Positions 26,435-34,614 of a DNA stretch of 64,000 bases are shown here, one piece after another. The DNA is from an uncultured Lachnospiraceae bacterium (GTDB taxonomy: Bacteria > Bacillota > Clostridia > Lachnospirales > Lachnospiraceae), in assembly GCA_902781505.1 (NCBI GenBank), contig CACZJL010000004.1:58742-122741 (forward strand), written 5' to 3'. The notes beneath the pieces were generated by a model, which did no database searches, had not been told where the DNA came from, and worked only from the letters and a program-made list of their open reading frames with translations. The stretch's first letter is position 1. The number at the start of each line of letters is the position of its first letter. Made by a program: the position numbers and the translations under genes.

Positions 26435-27742
26435 ATGCAGGATTTAATCGTTTCCTCATCCAGATACTGGTTTGCAGGAATCATTGCCTTTTATTGCTGG
26501 TTTTCCTTTATGGGCGCCAGCATGCACAGGGAGAAAGCAAGAGCAAAAATCTACATCTTACAGAATGTGCTGATGTTTCTTTTGCATCTGTCCGGATTCC
26601 TTGTAATCTACATCATTCAGGACGATATACGCTATGTCATTTTGTATTTCATTCAGTTTGTTTTTCTGTTTGTCATCGTAATGGTCTATGATGTGCTGTA
26701 TCCGAAAGCTTCAAGGCTTCTGATTAATAACATGTGTACGTTGATGAGTATCGGTTTCATCATCATTGCAAGACTGGATTTTGACCGTTGCTTAAAGCAG
26801 ACGGTTCTTGCAGCAATCGGTGCAATCTTTACCTTCTTCGTTCCATGGATGTTAAAGAGATTCCGTAATTTCCGAAACTTTGGTTACCTGTACGCAGCTG
26901 TGGGTTTCGCGTCCCTGGTTGCCGTGTTGTTTTCAAACAAGGTATTTGGCGCAAACTTAAATATCACAATCGGACCGGTTTCGATTCAGCCAAGTGAATT
27001 TGTAAAGATTATCTACATCATGTTTGTGGCATCGATGTTTAACTATTCCACAAAGTTTACGCAGAGCTTTATCACAACCGTGATTGCAGCAGCACACATT
27101 ATTGTGCTCGTGCTTTCAAACGACTTAGGTTCCGCTCTGATTTTCGCAGTCGTTTACCTGATGCTTCTCTACATTGCAACACAGAATGCAGGGTATCTCG
27201 TTCTCGGCACGGGAGTGGGAGCGGCAGCTTCGGTTGCGGCATATAAGTTATTTGCCCATGTCAGAACAAGAATTACCATCTGGCGTGATCCGTTTAAGAC
27301 GGTCACAACGAGCGGCTATCAGATCTGTCAGTCCCTGTTTGCAATTGGTGCAGGCGGCTGGATTGGAACCGGCCTTTATAAAGGTATGCCCGAGAAGGTG
27401 CCGGTTGCGGTTAAGGATATGATTTTCTCAGCAATTACAGAGGAATTCGGCGTTATCTTTGCAGTCGGCCTGCTGCTGATTTGCTTAAACAACCTGATTT
27501 TAATGATGAACATCGCCTCACGCTGCAACACACTCTTTTACAGACTGGTTGCCTGCGGTATCGGCGTTACATACGCGTTCCAGGTATTCTTAACAGTCGG
27601 CGGATGCATGAATATGATTCCACTGACCGGCGTAACCTTACCTTTCGTCAGCTATGGTGGCTCTTCCGTGATCAGTTCCCTCTTCATGTTCGGAATGATT
27701 AACGGCATGTATAACATGAGAGAGGAGGAACCTTCTAAATGA
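26435..27742 (+). CDS. SEDS-family peptidoglycan polymerase (FtsW/RodA type)
   Basis: The 435-residue protein has about ten to twelve membrane helices. SEDS motifs are clear: GPVSIQPSEFVKI, SNDLGSALIF (with the catalytic Asp), AITEEFGVIFA and TLPFVSYGGSSVISSL. SEDS proteins polymerise lipid II into glycan strands and work with a class B PBP, which here overlaps its stop by four bases. The pairing does not tell RodA (elongation) from FtsW (division); the neighbourhood with zapA is suggestive only. RBS is GGGGAG. Confidence 0.92.
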   Translation: MQDLIVSSSRYWFAGIIAFYCWFSFMGASMHREKARAKIYILQNVLMFLLHLSGFLVIYIIQDDIRYVILYFIQFVFLFVIVMVYDVLYPKASRLLINNMCTLMSIGFIIIARLDFDRCLKQTVLAAIGAIFTFFVPWMLKRFRNFRNFGYLYAAVGFASLVAVLFSNKVFGANLNITIGPVSIQPSEFVKIIYIMFVASMFNYSTKFTQSFITTVIAAAHIIVLVLSNDLGSALIFAVVYLMLLYIATQNAGYLVLGTGVGAAASVAAYKLFAHVRTRITIWRDPFKTVTTSGYQICQSLFAIGAGGWIGTGLYKGMPEKVPVAVKDMIFSAITEEFGVIFAVGLLLICLNNLILMMNIASRCNTLFYRLVACGIGVTYAFQVFLTVGGCMNMIPLTGVTLPFVSYGGSSVISSLFMFGMINGMYNMREEEPSK

Positions 27743-29220
27743 GCAGAAAGAAGAATTATACAGACATTTCCTACTACAAGGAGAAGAACAAGAAGAGACG
27801 TGCAAGAAACCGCGAAACAAACGTGATTTCCTTTGTGTTTATCGGATTGTTCCTCTGCATGATGGGATATCTGATTTACTTTAATGTCCGGTTAGCCCCT
27901 TCGGTTACGGACAGTAATTACAACAAGAGAATCAGTCGTGAACCGGCGCCAACCGTGCGTCGCGGTACGATTTTCACGGCAAATGGCACTCCGATGGCAC
28001 AGACGAATCTGACCGAAGAGGGCACGGAATACCGTTATTATCCATTTGGCAGCCTGTTTGCACATGCGACTGGTATGACAAGAGGTGGCGGTTCCGGCCT
28101 TGAAGGCGGAGCAGAGGACATCTTAACAAATTCTACTTCTAAGATTGAGGTAGAGGTTCCGGCAGCAGATACAAAGGGGGTGGAGTATGAAGGCGATAAT
28201 GTCTATACAACGCTTGATGAGAATCTGCAGCAGGTTACTTACGATGCACTCGGTGGAAGAAGGGGTGCAGCGATTGCAATGGATCCTAAAACCGGTGCGG
28301 TTCTTACTATGGTTTCAACACCATCCTATGATCCAAATGAACAGGCAGATAAAATTGCGGAGTGGCTTAGTTATTCAAGCGAAGACTCCGTACTTGTAAA
28401 CCGTGCAACGCAAGGTTTATACGCTCCGGGTTCTACATTCAAGACGCTTACGGCACTTGAATATGTAAGAGAACATCCGGGTGACTATGAAAGCTACAAT
28501 TATTACTGTTCCGGTACGGTCAGCATTAAAAATGCTACAACCGTAAGCTGCTCGCATGGCGAGAAGCACGGAAGTGAAAACTTAAAGCAGGCATTTGCCA
28601 GATCCTGTAACTGTGCATTCTCAACAATCGGTCTGGAGCTTGATATCGATAAGTATCGCGAATCTGTTCTGGCCTTCGGCTTGAATGATAAGATTAAGCT
28701 TGAAGTTGAGACAACTTCCACACAGTTTAAGTTAACATCCGGTTCTGCCGGCTCTGAAATTATGGAGACGGCATTCGGACAGGGTAACACCATGATTACG
28801 CCACTTCAGAATATGCTGATTGCAGCTTCTGTTGCCAATAATGGTGTGATGATGCAGCCTTATTTAATCGACCATACAACTTCTTCAGATGGCACCGTGC
28901 TTTCAAGTACTGCACCAACAGCACTTAAGACGACGATGACTCCGGAAGAGGCGAAGATTATGCAGGGCTTCATGAGATCGGTAGTTACAGAGGGTACGGC
29001 AAGTGGCGTTCTTTCCGGAGCGAAGGTTCACATCTCCGGTAAGACAGGTACTGCGCAGTACTCTACAAGTAAGTCAAATTCTCACGCATGGTTTATCGGC
29101 TATGCACCAAGTGAGGATCCACAGATTGCCATTGCGGTAATCTTAGAGAAGGATTACGATAACTCCTTCGAGGCCGTTACGGTTGCGAAGAAGGTTATGG
29201 AAAGCTACCTGGCAGGGTAA
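27739..29220 (+). CDS. Class B penicillin-binding protein (transpeptidase)
   Basis: A cytoplasmic tail rich in Lys/Arg is followed by one membrane helix (about residues 30-50), a short pedestal domain and the transpeptidase domain (about 150-490). The active-site motifs are present: S232 in APGSTFK, SCN in ARSCNCAFS and KTGTAQ. It crosslinks peptidoglycan stems and is the partner of the SEDS protein encoded upstream, to which it is coupled by ATGA overlap. The pedestal is short, resembling the PbpA type of actinobacteria and clostridia more than a long FtsI. Confidence 0.93.
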   Translation: MSRKKNYTDISYYKEKNKKRRARNRETNVISFVFIGLFLCMMGYLIYFNVRLAPSVTDSNYNKRISREPAPTVRRGTIFTANGTPMAQTNLTEEGTEYRYYPFGSLFAHATGMTRGGGSGLEGGAEDILTNSTSKIEVEVPAADTKGVEYEGDNVYTTLDENLQQVTYDALGGRRGAAIAMDPKTGAVLTMVSTPSYDPNEQADKIAEWLSYSSEDSVLVNRATQGLYAPGSTFKTLTALEYVREHPGDYESYNYYCSGTVSIKNATTVSCSHGEKHGSENLKQAFARSCNCAFSTIGLELDIDKYRESVLAFGLNDKIKLEVETTSTQFKLTSGSAGSEIMETAFGQGNTMITPLQNMLIAASVANNGVMMQPYLIDHTTSSDGTVLSSTAPTALKTTMTPEEAKIMQGFMRSVVTEGTASGVLSGAKVHISGKTGTAQYSTSKSNSHAWFIGYAPSEDPQIAIAVILEKDYDNSFEAVTVAKKVMESYLAG

Positions 29221-29296
29221 GCAAACGTGGCGATTGGGCGTGTTAGACGGACTCGCTTGAACGTTCAGAAAAAAATATGAGAGAGGAACAGAAAAA

Positions 29297-30586
29297 ATGA
29301 GCAAGACAACATTTGTTACAAAAGAGCAGATTGAGGAAATTGTTAAGGATTTCCCTACCCCTTTTTACCTTTATGATGAAGAAGGTATCAGAAAAAATGC
29401 GGAAAAGGTAAAGAAGGCTTTTAGCTGGAACAAGGGATACAGAGAGTATTTTGCTGTTAAGGCTACACCAAATCCATTCATCTTAAAGCTGTTAAAAGAG
29501 TATGGCTGTGGAACAGACTGTTCTTCAAAGACAGAATTAATGATGTCAGAAGCCTGTGGCTTTGAAGGTCATGAAGTAATGTTCTCCTCTAATGATACTC
29601 CACCGGAAGAGTTTGTTATGGCAGCGAAGATGGGTGCCATTATCAACCTGGACGATATCACACACATCGACACGGTAGATGAAGTGTTAGAAGGACATTT
29701 TCCGGAGACCATGTGCTGTCGTTATAATCCGGGCGGCGTATTTGAGCTTGGTAACGGCATCATGGATAATCCGGGTGATGCAAAGTACGGTATGACTCAT
29801 GATCAGATTATCGAAGCTTATAAGATTTTAATGGAGAAGGGCGTTAAGCACTTCGGTGTTCATGCGTTCTTGGCTTCTAATACCGTAACAAACGATTACT
29901 ATCCAACTTTGGCTAAGCAGCTTTTTGAGCTTGCAGTAGAGCTTCATGACAAGACCGGTGCAGATATCCGTTTCATCAACCTTTCCGGTGGTGTCGGTAT
30001 TGCTTACACTCCTGACAAGGAACAGAATGATATCTTAAAGATCGGTGAAGGCGTTCATAAGGTTTATGACGAAGTCTTCGGCGGCAGAGAAGATATGAAG
30101 GATATCGCAATCTTCACAGAGATGGGCCGTTTCATGCTTGCTCCTTACGGTGTTGTCGTAACAAAGGCAATCCATGAGAAGCATATCTACAAGGAGTACA
30201 TCGGTGTTGATGCATGTGCAGTTAACCTTATGAGACCTGCTATGTACGGTGCTTACCACCATATCACAGTAGCAGGCAAGGAAAATGCACCTTGTGACCA
30301 TGTATACGATGTAACCGGTTCTCTGTGCGAGAACTCTGATAAATTTGCCATTGACAGAAAGCTTCCAAAGATTGATATGGGAGATTATCTCATCATCCAT
30401 GATGCAGGTGCGCATGGATACTCCATGGGTTACAACTACAATGGTAAGTTAAGATGCGCTGAGCTTCTGTTCACAACAGATAAGAAGGCAAAGCTCATTC
30501 GTCGTGCAGAAACACCTGCCGACTACTTTGCAACATTTGATTTCTGTGGTCTCACAGACAAGATGAATGCAGAGGATTTAAAGTAA
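29297..30586 (+). CDS. lysA: Diaminopimelate decarboxylase
   Basis: This fold-type III PLP enzyme converts meso-diaminopimelate to lysine. The PLP lysine is K55 in YFAVKATPNP. Glycine-rich PLP phosphate binding is at NLSGGVGIAY, a tight-binding TEMGRFMLAP motif follows, and the second-subunit catalytic cysteine lies in GSLCENSDKFA. Length is 429 residues. It draws from the same diaminopimelate pool as peptidoglycan synthesis, which fits its place after the PBP gene, 76 bases away. The RBS is GAGAGGAA. An ornithine/arginine decarboxylase role is less likely because of the CENSD motif. Confidence 0.92.
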   Translation: MSKTTFVTKEQIEEIVKDFPTPFYLYDEEGIRKNAEKVKKAFSWNKGYREYFAVKATPNPFILKLLKEYGCGTDCSSKTELMMSEACGFEGHEVMFSSNDTPPEEFVMAAKMGAIINLDDITHIDTVDEVLEGHFPETMCCRYNPGGVFELGNGIMDNPGDAKYGMTHDQIIEAYKILMEKGVKHFGVHAFLASNTVTNDYYPTLAKQLFELAVELHDKTGADIRFINLSGGVGIAYTPDKEQNDILKIGEGVHKVYDEVFGGREDMKDIAIFTEMGRFMLAPYGVVVTKAIHEKHIYKEYIGVDACAVNLMRPAMYGAYHHITVAGKENAPCDHVYDVTGSLCENSDKFAIDRKLPKIDMGDYLIIHDAGAHGYSMGYNYNGKLRCAELLFTTDKKAKLIRRAETPADYFATFDFCGLTDKMNAEDLK

Positions 30587-30601
30587 GGGACTTAAGGGAC
30601 T

Positions 30602-32011
30602 ATGATTGACAAGGATTTAGCCTACATTGCGGGCGAATTAAACAAAGATAAAAACATGGAATACAACCTGAAGCTATACAATACAGGCCTTCGTACTTAT
30701 TACGAAACCCTGGGCTTTATGAAGCTTTCCATGAACAGCTTTACATTACTCGAATCGATGCGAGACAATCCGGAACGCTATGAGGGTCGATTTGCTGAAA
30801 TCTACAGAAGATTCCGGGCAATTGTAAAGGAGCGGGTGATCGCAGGCACGGACGTGCCAGGCGAGGCCGTTGCTGCAATTGATGCGCTGAGAGCGGACCT
30901 TTGTGAAACAATGGAAGTTGTTACGGCGTTTGCTGACATTTTCCGAAATCTGGAATATGTGATGAACCGCGTGGAGTATCGCTTCAAGGATGAGAAAGTG
31001 GATGCTAAGTACTACGGAATGTACTTCACAAATGATCTGATGCACTATATTTTCGCTGATCAGGACAAGGTGGCAATCAACAACCGCATCCGCGATATTG
31101 TTGGACAGCTTCCGATGCGTCTGACCCGCGAACATTTATATGACAACATCCGCATGTCCTTCAACCTGTATCACGGGGCTCAGAAAGGTACAATCGACGA
31201 CTTTGCAGAGGCGATTCTGTCCGGTGCGAAGATGATACCACCTGCTAAAGCTGCTGAGTATTTTCCGATTGTTTATAAGGACTATGAGAAGCTGATTCAG
31301 GCGGATTTTGGTAAGCTTACTGACGCTTCCGAGTATGAGGTTCTTCATCAGGCGCTTGAAGAGGGAATTTCCATGGTGCGTTCTTATGCCGATGACTACG
31401 TGCTTTTAATGCAGATGGTAAATGATGCGTACACGGTGATTCTGACTCGTGAGGGTGCGCTTGAAGAGGGCGTTGAAATCGCCAAGGCAAAGGAAATGCT
31501 TGAGTACGTGGCTTCTGTTGAAGCGCAAAAAGTGCAGTTTGATGAGATGAAGGCAGCTGAATTTATGCTGTTTGAAGGCAAGCAGGAGCGTATTGTTTCT
31601 GAAATTGCCAAGGGCAGCTTTGGTGTTGATTCTTTACTTCGCAACAAGAGAAAGTTATTATCAGATTTAGGTGTAGAAGAGCAGTTTGAGGCTTTGGACG
31701 CATGTTCGAAGTTACAGTCCGGATCTGATTTCGTGGACTTAAAGACAAATCTTGCATTAGAGCTGATTCCGGAGGATTCCTATGCAGACGAGGCGGCTGA
31801 GAAGCTGATTGAGTCACTTTCTGAGGAGCTTAAGGGCTTAAAGCAGCCGGTTCGCCGTGCTGTCATGGCAAGTGTCATGTCGCAACTTCCTGTTCTTTTT
31901 AATAACACAGATGAGATTCAGAGCTATATTAATGTTTCATTGGAGCAGTGCAGTGATGAGGCTGAACAGCTTGCTTGCCTGCAGATTCTGAAAGAATTAA
32001 TGAATGTATGA
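30602..32011 (+). CDS. Unrecognised 469-residue protein, probably helical
   Basis: I do not recognise this protein. It is acidic, lacks a signal peptide and membrane helices, and looks almost entirely alpha-helical; Tyr, Met and Glu are frequent. It has very few Cys and no obvious catalytic motif. It starts with ATG 15 bases after lysA following AAGGGAC and overlaps the next small gene (ATGA). The unit continues into DUF2953 and gerW, which suggests a lineage-specific cytoplasmic protein expressed with envelope or spore functions. That last point is only context. Confidence 0.75.
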   Translation: MIDKDLAYIAGELNKDKNMEYNLKLYNTGLRTYYETLGFMKLSMNSFTLLESMRDNPERYEGRFAEIYRRFRAIVKERVIAGTDVPGEAVAAIDALRADLCETMEVVTAFADIFRNLEYVMNRVEYRFKDEKVDAKYYGMYFTNDLMHYIFADQDKVAINNRIRDIVGQLPMRLTREHLYDNIRMSFNLYHGAQKGTIDDFAEAILSGAKMIPPAKAAEYFPIVYKDYEKLIQADFGKLTDASEYEVLHQALEEGISMVRSYADDYVLLMQMVNDAYTVILTREGALEEGVEIAKAKEMLEYVASVEAQKVQFDEMKAAEFMLFEGKQERIVSEIAKGSFGVDSLLRNKRKLLSDLGVEEQFEALDACSKLQSGSDFVDLKTNLALELIPEDSYADEAAEKLIESLSEELKGLKQPVRRAVMASVMSQLPVLFNNTDEIQSYINVSLEQCSDEAEQLACLQILKELMNV

Positions 32012-32385
32012 GATGGTACAGAAAACTGTATCTGGGGGAGCTCGCTAAGAAAAAGGGATTGAAAAAGTTCCGGTTTATTCGTCAGGGGCGATTTGATGCA
32101 TTTACCATGGTGATTGCATTAACTGATGATGAGAATCTCCTTCAGATGTTCCCTGCATGGCAGCTTAAATGGCCAGGCTGGGAGCGCGAAAGAAAAAAAC
32201 TATATGTTGTCGGACTTGCAGAAGGGCGAAAAGAAGCTATAGGGCTTATCAGCGACATTTTGCTCGATTGCTTTAATGCGACAGGAGAGTTTGACGTCGG
32301 AGCCTACCTTGGGTTTGGACCGGGGAAGGCGGCCGCTTCTGCGGCAGGCGTTGCACCTGGCAATGAGGGGAGGGAAGACGTATGA
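32008..32385 (+). CDS. Unrecognised small basic protein
   Basis: The 125-residue protein is Lys/Arg-rich at the N-terminus (MRWYRKLYLGELAKKKG) and Trp-rich in the middle (WQLKWPGW). No membrane segment or known motif is seen. The frame is open further upstream, but ATG 32008 overlaps the preceding stop (ATGA) and gives a sensible start. Its own end overlaps the next gene (ATGA at 32382), so three genes are tightly coupled. Function is unknown. Confidence 0.7.
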   Translation: MRWYRKLYLGELAKKKGLKKFRFIRQGRFDAFTMVIALTDDENLLQMFPAWQLKWPGWERERKKLYVVGLAEGRKEAIGLISDILLDCFNATGEFDVGAYLGFGPGKAAASAAGVAPGNEGREDV

Positions 32386-33338
32386 TTTCTGTACTCCTTA
32401 TGATTCTTAAAGTGATTGGCATTATTTTGCTCATCCTTTTGGGGCTTGTTATCCTGCTTGTGGCACTTGTCCTGTTCTGGCCGTTTGTGGTGAAAATAAA
32501 AGGCTCGTACGGCGATGAAGACGCTGCTCCTTTTGGTGTGGCTACGGTCAGCTGGTTATTTAAGATCTTGTTTGTTGATGTCAGACTTGATGAAAATGGG
32601 TTGTTCTACAAGGCCAAAATTCTCATGAAGACGCTTGTAACAAGCGAAGAAGAGGAAGAGCCGGAGAAGTCGACAGCTGATGAAAAGCCGGAGAAGGTGA
32701 AGTCGACAGCTGATGAAAAGCCGGAGAAGGTGAAGTCGGAGGCTGATGAAAAGCCGGAGAAAGTGAAGCCGACGGCCGGCGAAAAGCCAGAAAAAGCGGA
32801 GGCCAAGGCTGAAAAAGCTGCAGAAGCTGACGCGGTTGACAACTCAAAGAAGCTGGCAGAAGAGGTCGAAAAGAAGTCATTTCGCGAAAAGGTGGCGGAT
32901 CACCGCTATTCGAAGCTGGTGACTTTCCTCTTAAAAGAGCTTGTAAAGGTATTAAAGATTCTGAAGCCAAAAAAACTGCATCTCTTTGTGAGATTCGGCA
33001 CGGAGGACGGAGTCCAGACAGGACAGGTTACCGGATATGCGGCATTTGCCAAGGGGATGTTCAACCTGAAAGACTTTGAATTCGAGCCGGTATATGGCGA
33101 AAAAGCGCTGACGGTAAAGGGCGATGCGAAGATTCGTTTCTGTCTGTTCCCGCTCATCGTCATCGCACTTCAAGTCTGGTTTAACGACCAGGTTCGTCAG
33201 GTTATTTTGAAAAAGCCGACGAAGGTTGATAAGAAAAGACGCAAACTGCATAAGCAAAAGATGATGGAAGCCGCTAAATCTGCGGATTCATTAAATAGTG
33301 CGAAGGCAGAAAATAATAATAAATCGAGGGAGGTTTAA
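32382..33338 (+). CDS. DUF2953 membrane protein with a repeat linker (YtfI-like)
   Basis: An N-terminal transmembrane helix (about residues 5-28) is followed by the first half of the DUF2953 domain (to about residue 90). A linker rich in Lys, Glu, Pro and Ala (about 90-165) contains four 11-residue repeats of the type STADEKPEKVK. The second half of the domain includes KLHLFVRFGTEDGVQTGQ. In Bacillus the DUF2953 gene ytfI sits next to ytfJ (gerW), and the same pairing is seen here, which supports a role with spores or the spore envelope. Its exact function is unknown. The gerW start is one base after its stop. Confidence 0.85.
   Translation: MISVLLMILKVIGIILLILLGLVILLVALVLFWPFVVKIKGSYGDEDAAPFGVATVSWLFKILFVDVRLDENGLFYKAKILMKTLVTSEEEEEPEKSTADEKPEKVKSTADEKPEKVKSEADEKPEKVKPTAGEKPEKAEAKAEKAAEADAVDNSKKLAEEVEKKSFREKVADHRYSKLVTFLLKELVKVLKILKPKKLHLFVRFGTEDGVQTGQVTGYAAFAKGMFNLKDFEFEPVYGEKALTVKGDAKIRFCLFPLIVIALQVWFNDQVRQVILKKPTKVDKKRRKLHKQKMMEAAKSADSLNSAKAENNNKSREV
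32670..32801 (+). repeat. Four tandem 33-bp coding repeats
   Basis: Units begin at 32670, 32703, 32736 and 32769. The first two are nearly identical; the third and fourth have diverged. Each codes for eleven residues. The copy number is likely to vary between strains. Confidence 0.9.
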
Positions 33339-33339
33339 A

Positions 33340-33732
33340 ATGTCAGAAGTAAATTTCAATACAGCAGTTGGTTCCCTGGCTCAGGGACTGGAGGGATTTT
33401 TATCCACAAAGACTGTCGTAGGTGAGCCTGTGACGGTAAATGGTACAACCATCATTCCGCTTGTTGATGCATCCTTTTTCATGGGTGCAGGTTCCTTTGG
33501 CAAAGGTAAGGACAATGCCGGAGGTGCTATGACAGGTAAGATGGAGCCGTCTGCGATTCTTATCATTAAGGATGGCAGTGCAAGAGTGATTAATGTCAAG
33601 GATCAGGACGCAGTCAGCCGACTGATGGACATTGCACCAAACATTGTTGACCGTATTTCGAGCCTCATCAAGGGGAAAAAAGACCCGGAAGTTGATGCGG
33701 CAGTAGAAAATGCAATGAAAACTGACAAGTAA
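33340..33732 (+). CDS. gerW: GerW (YtfJ) family sporulation protein
   Basis: The 130-residue protein has the family motifs TKTVVGEPVTVNGTTIIPLV and FFMGAGSFGKG with a GGAMTGKMEPSAILII stretch. In Bacillus GerW is needed for proper spore germination; the mechanism is unknown. Its presence points to a sporulating ancestor or a spore former, though relatives occur in non-sporulating clostridia too. Start ATG 33340 follows GAGGGAGG; the frame is open further upstream but without a ribosome site. It is the last gene of the lysA-to-gerW unit. Confidence 0.9.
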   Translation: MSEVNFNTAVGSLAQGLEGFLSTKTVVGEPVTVNGTTIIPLVDASFFMGAGSFGKGKDNAGGAMTGKMEPSAILIIKDGSARVINVKDQDAVSRLMDIAPNIVDRISSLIKGKKDPEVDAAVENAMKTDK

Positions 33733-33755
33733 TGCAAAAAAACTTGAAAAAGGTG

Positions 33756-33784
33756 TTGCATTAGGTGGAAAGTTTTGATAAAAT
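33756..33784 (+). promoter_or_regulatory. Sigma-A promoter of rpmB
   Basis: TTGCAT, a 17-base spacer and TAAAAT, 51 bases before the rpmB start. Confidence 0.75.
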
Positions 33785-33835
33785 ACTCGATGTTGCGGGT
33801 ATTTAGCCCGGATACTGATAGGAGGTGTTAGGATC

Positions 33836-34024
33836 ATGGCAAAATGTGAAATTTGTGATAAGGGTGTTCATTTTGGTAACAATGTGAGCCATTCTCATAG
33901 AAGATCAAACAGAAAGTGGAACTCTAACGTTCAGTCCGTCAGAGTAAAGTCTGATAACGGTAGTGTTAGCAAGATGTATGTATGCACTTCCTGCTTACGT
34001 TCCGGCAAGGTTGAGAGAGCGTAA
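33836..34024 (+). CDS. rpmB: 50S ribosomal protein L28
   Basis: The 62-residue protein has the two CxxC-type pairs of the zinc-binding form: CEIC at residues 4-7 and CTSC near the C-terminus. VSHSHRRSNRKW is the family signature. The start follows AGGAGGTG. It is monocistronic, with its own promoter and terminator. In Firmicutes rpmB is commonly read next to asp23-fakA, as here. Confidence 0.97.
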   Translation: MAKCEICDKGVHFGNNVSHSHRRSNRKWNSNVQSVRVKSDNGSVSKMYVCTSCLRSGKVERA

Positions 34025-34051
34025 TCTGTTGATTATTTCTTGATTAATCGT

Positions 34052-34081
34052 CGCGTGTGAGATTCACACGCGGCTTTTTTT
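34052..34081 (+). terminator. Rho-independent terminator after rpmB
   Basis: CGCGTGTGA (34052-34060), loop GAT, TCACACGCG (34064-34072), then GCTTTTTTT. Confidence 0.93.
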
Positions 34082-34137
34082 ATGCCGGTGAGAAAACGGT
34101 TGAAATTGTGCTGTGTGGCATTGCATTTGCCAAAAAC

Positions 34138-34166
34138 TTGCGTACAGTGGCAGATTAAAGTATAAT
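34138..34166 (+). promoter_or_regulatory. Sigma-A promoter of asp23-fakA
   Basis: TTGCGT, a 17-base spacer and a perfect TATAAT, about 62 bases before the asp23 start. Confidence 0.78.
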
Positions 34167-34227
34167 GTAACCGTATATTTGACTAATCGCAGTCTGCTTA
34201 TCGCAGATAGCAGAAAGAGGTAACGGG

Positions 34228-34587
34228 ATGAAAGGACATTTGAACGGCGAGTTCGGAACGATTTCCATCGATCCAAATGTAATCGCACAGTATGCCGGAT
34301 CCACAGCAGTTGAATGCTTTGGCATCGTCGGAATGGCAGCTGTCTCCATGAAGGACGGACTTGTTAAGCTGCTGAAGGGTTCAAGCCTTACAAGGGGTAT
34401 CCATGTTAGTATTGATGAAGATAATGAGATTACGATCGATTTCCATTGCATCGTATCTTATGGAGTAAGCATCAGTACTGTTGCTGATAATTTAATCGAG
34501 AACGTGAAGTACAAGGTTGAAAGCTTTACCGGTCTTAAGATTAAGAAAATTAATATGTATGTTGAAGGTGTCCGTGTCATTGACTGA
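34228..34587 (+). CDS. Asp23/Gls24 family envelope stress response protein
   Basis: The 119-residue protein has the Asp23 domain throughout, ending in NVKYKVESFTGLKIKKINMYVEGV. Members of the family associate with the membrane and respond to envelope or alkaline stress. B. subtilis YloU is encoded in the same place before YloV/FakA. The start follows AGAAAGAGG. The downstream fakA begins 27 bases later. Confidence 0.92.
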   Translation: MKGHLNGEFGTISIDPNVIAQYAGSTAVECFGIVGMAAVSMKDGLVKLLKGSSLTRGIHVSIDEDNEITIDFHCIVSYGVSISTVADNLIENVKYKVESFTGLKIKKINMYVEGVRVID

Positions 34588-34614
34588 CATTAGCGGATCA
34601 AGGAGGAAACAAAA

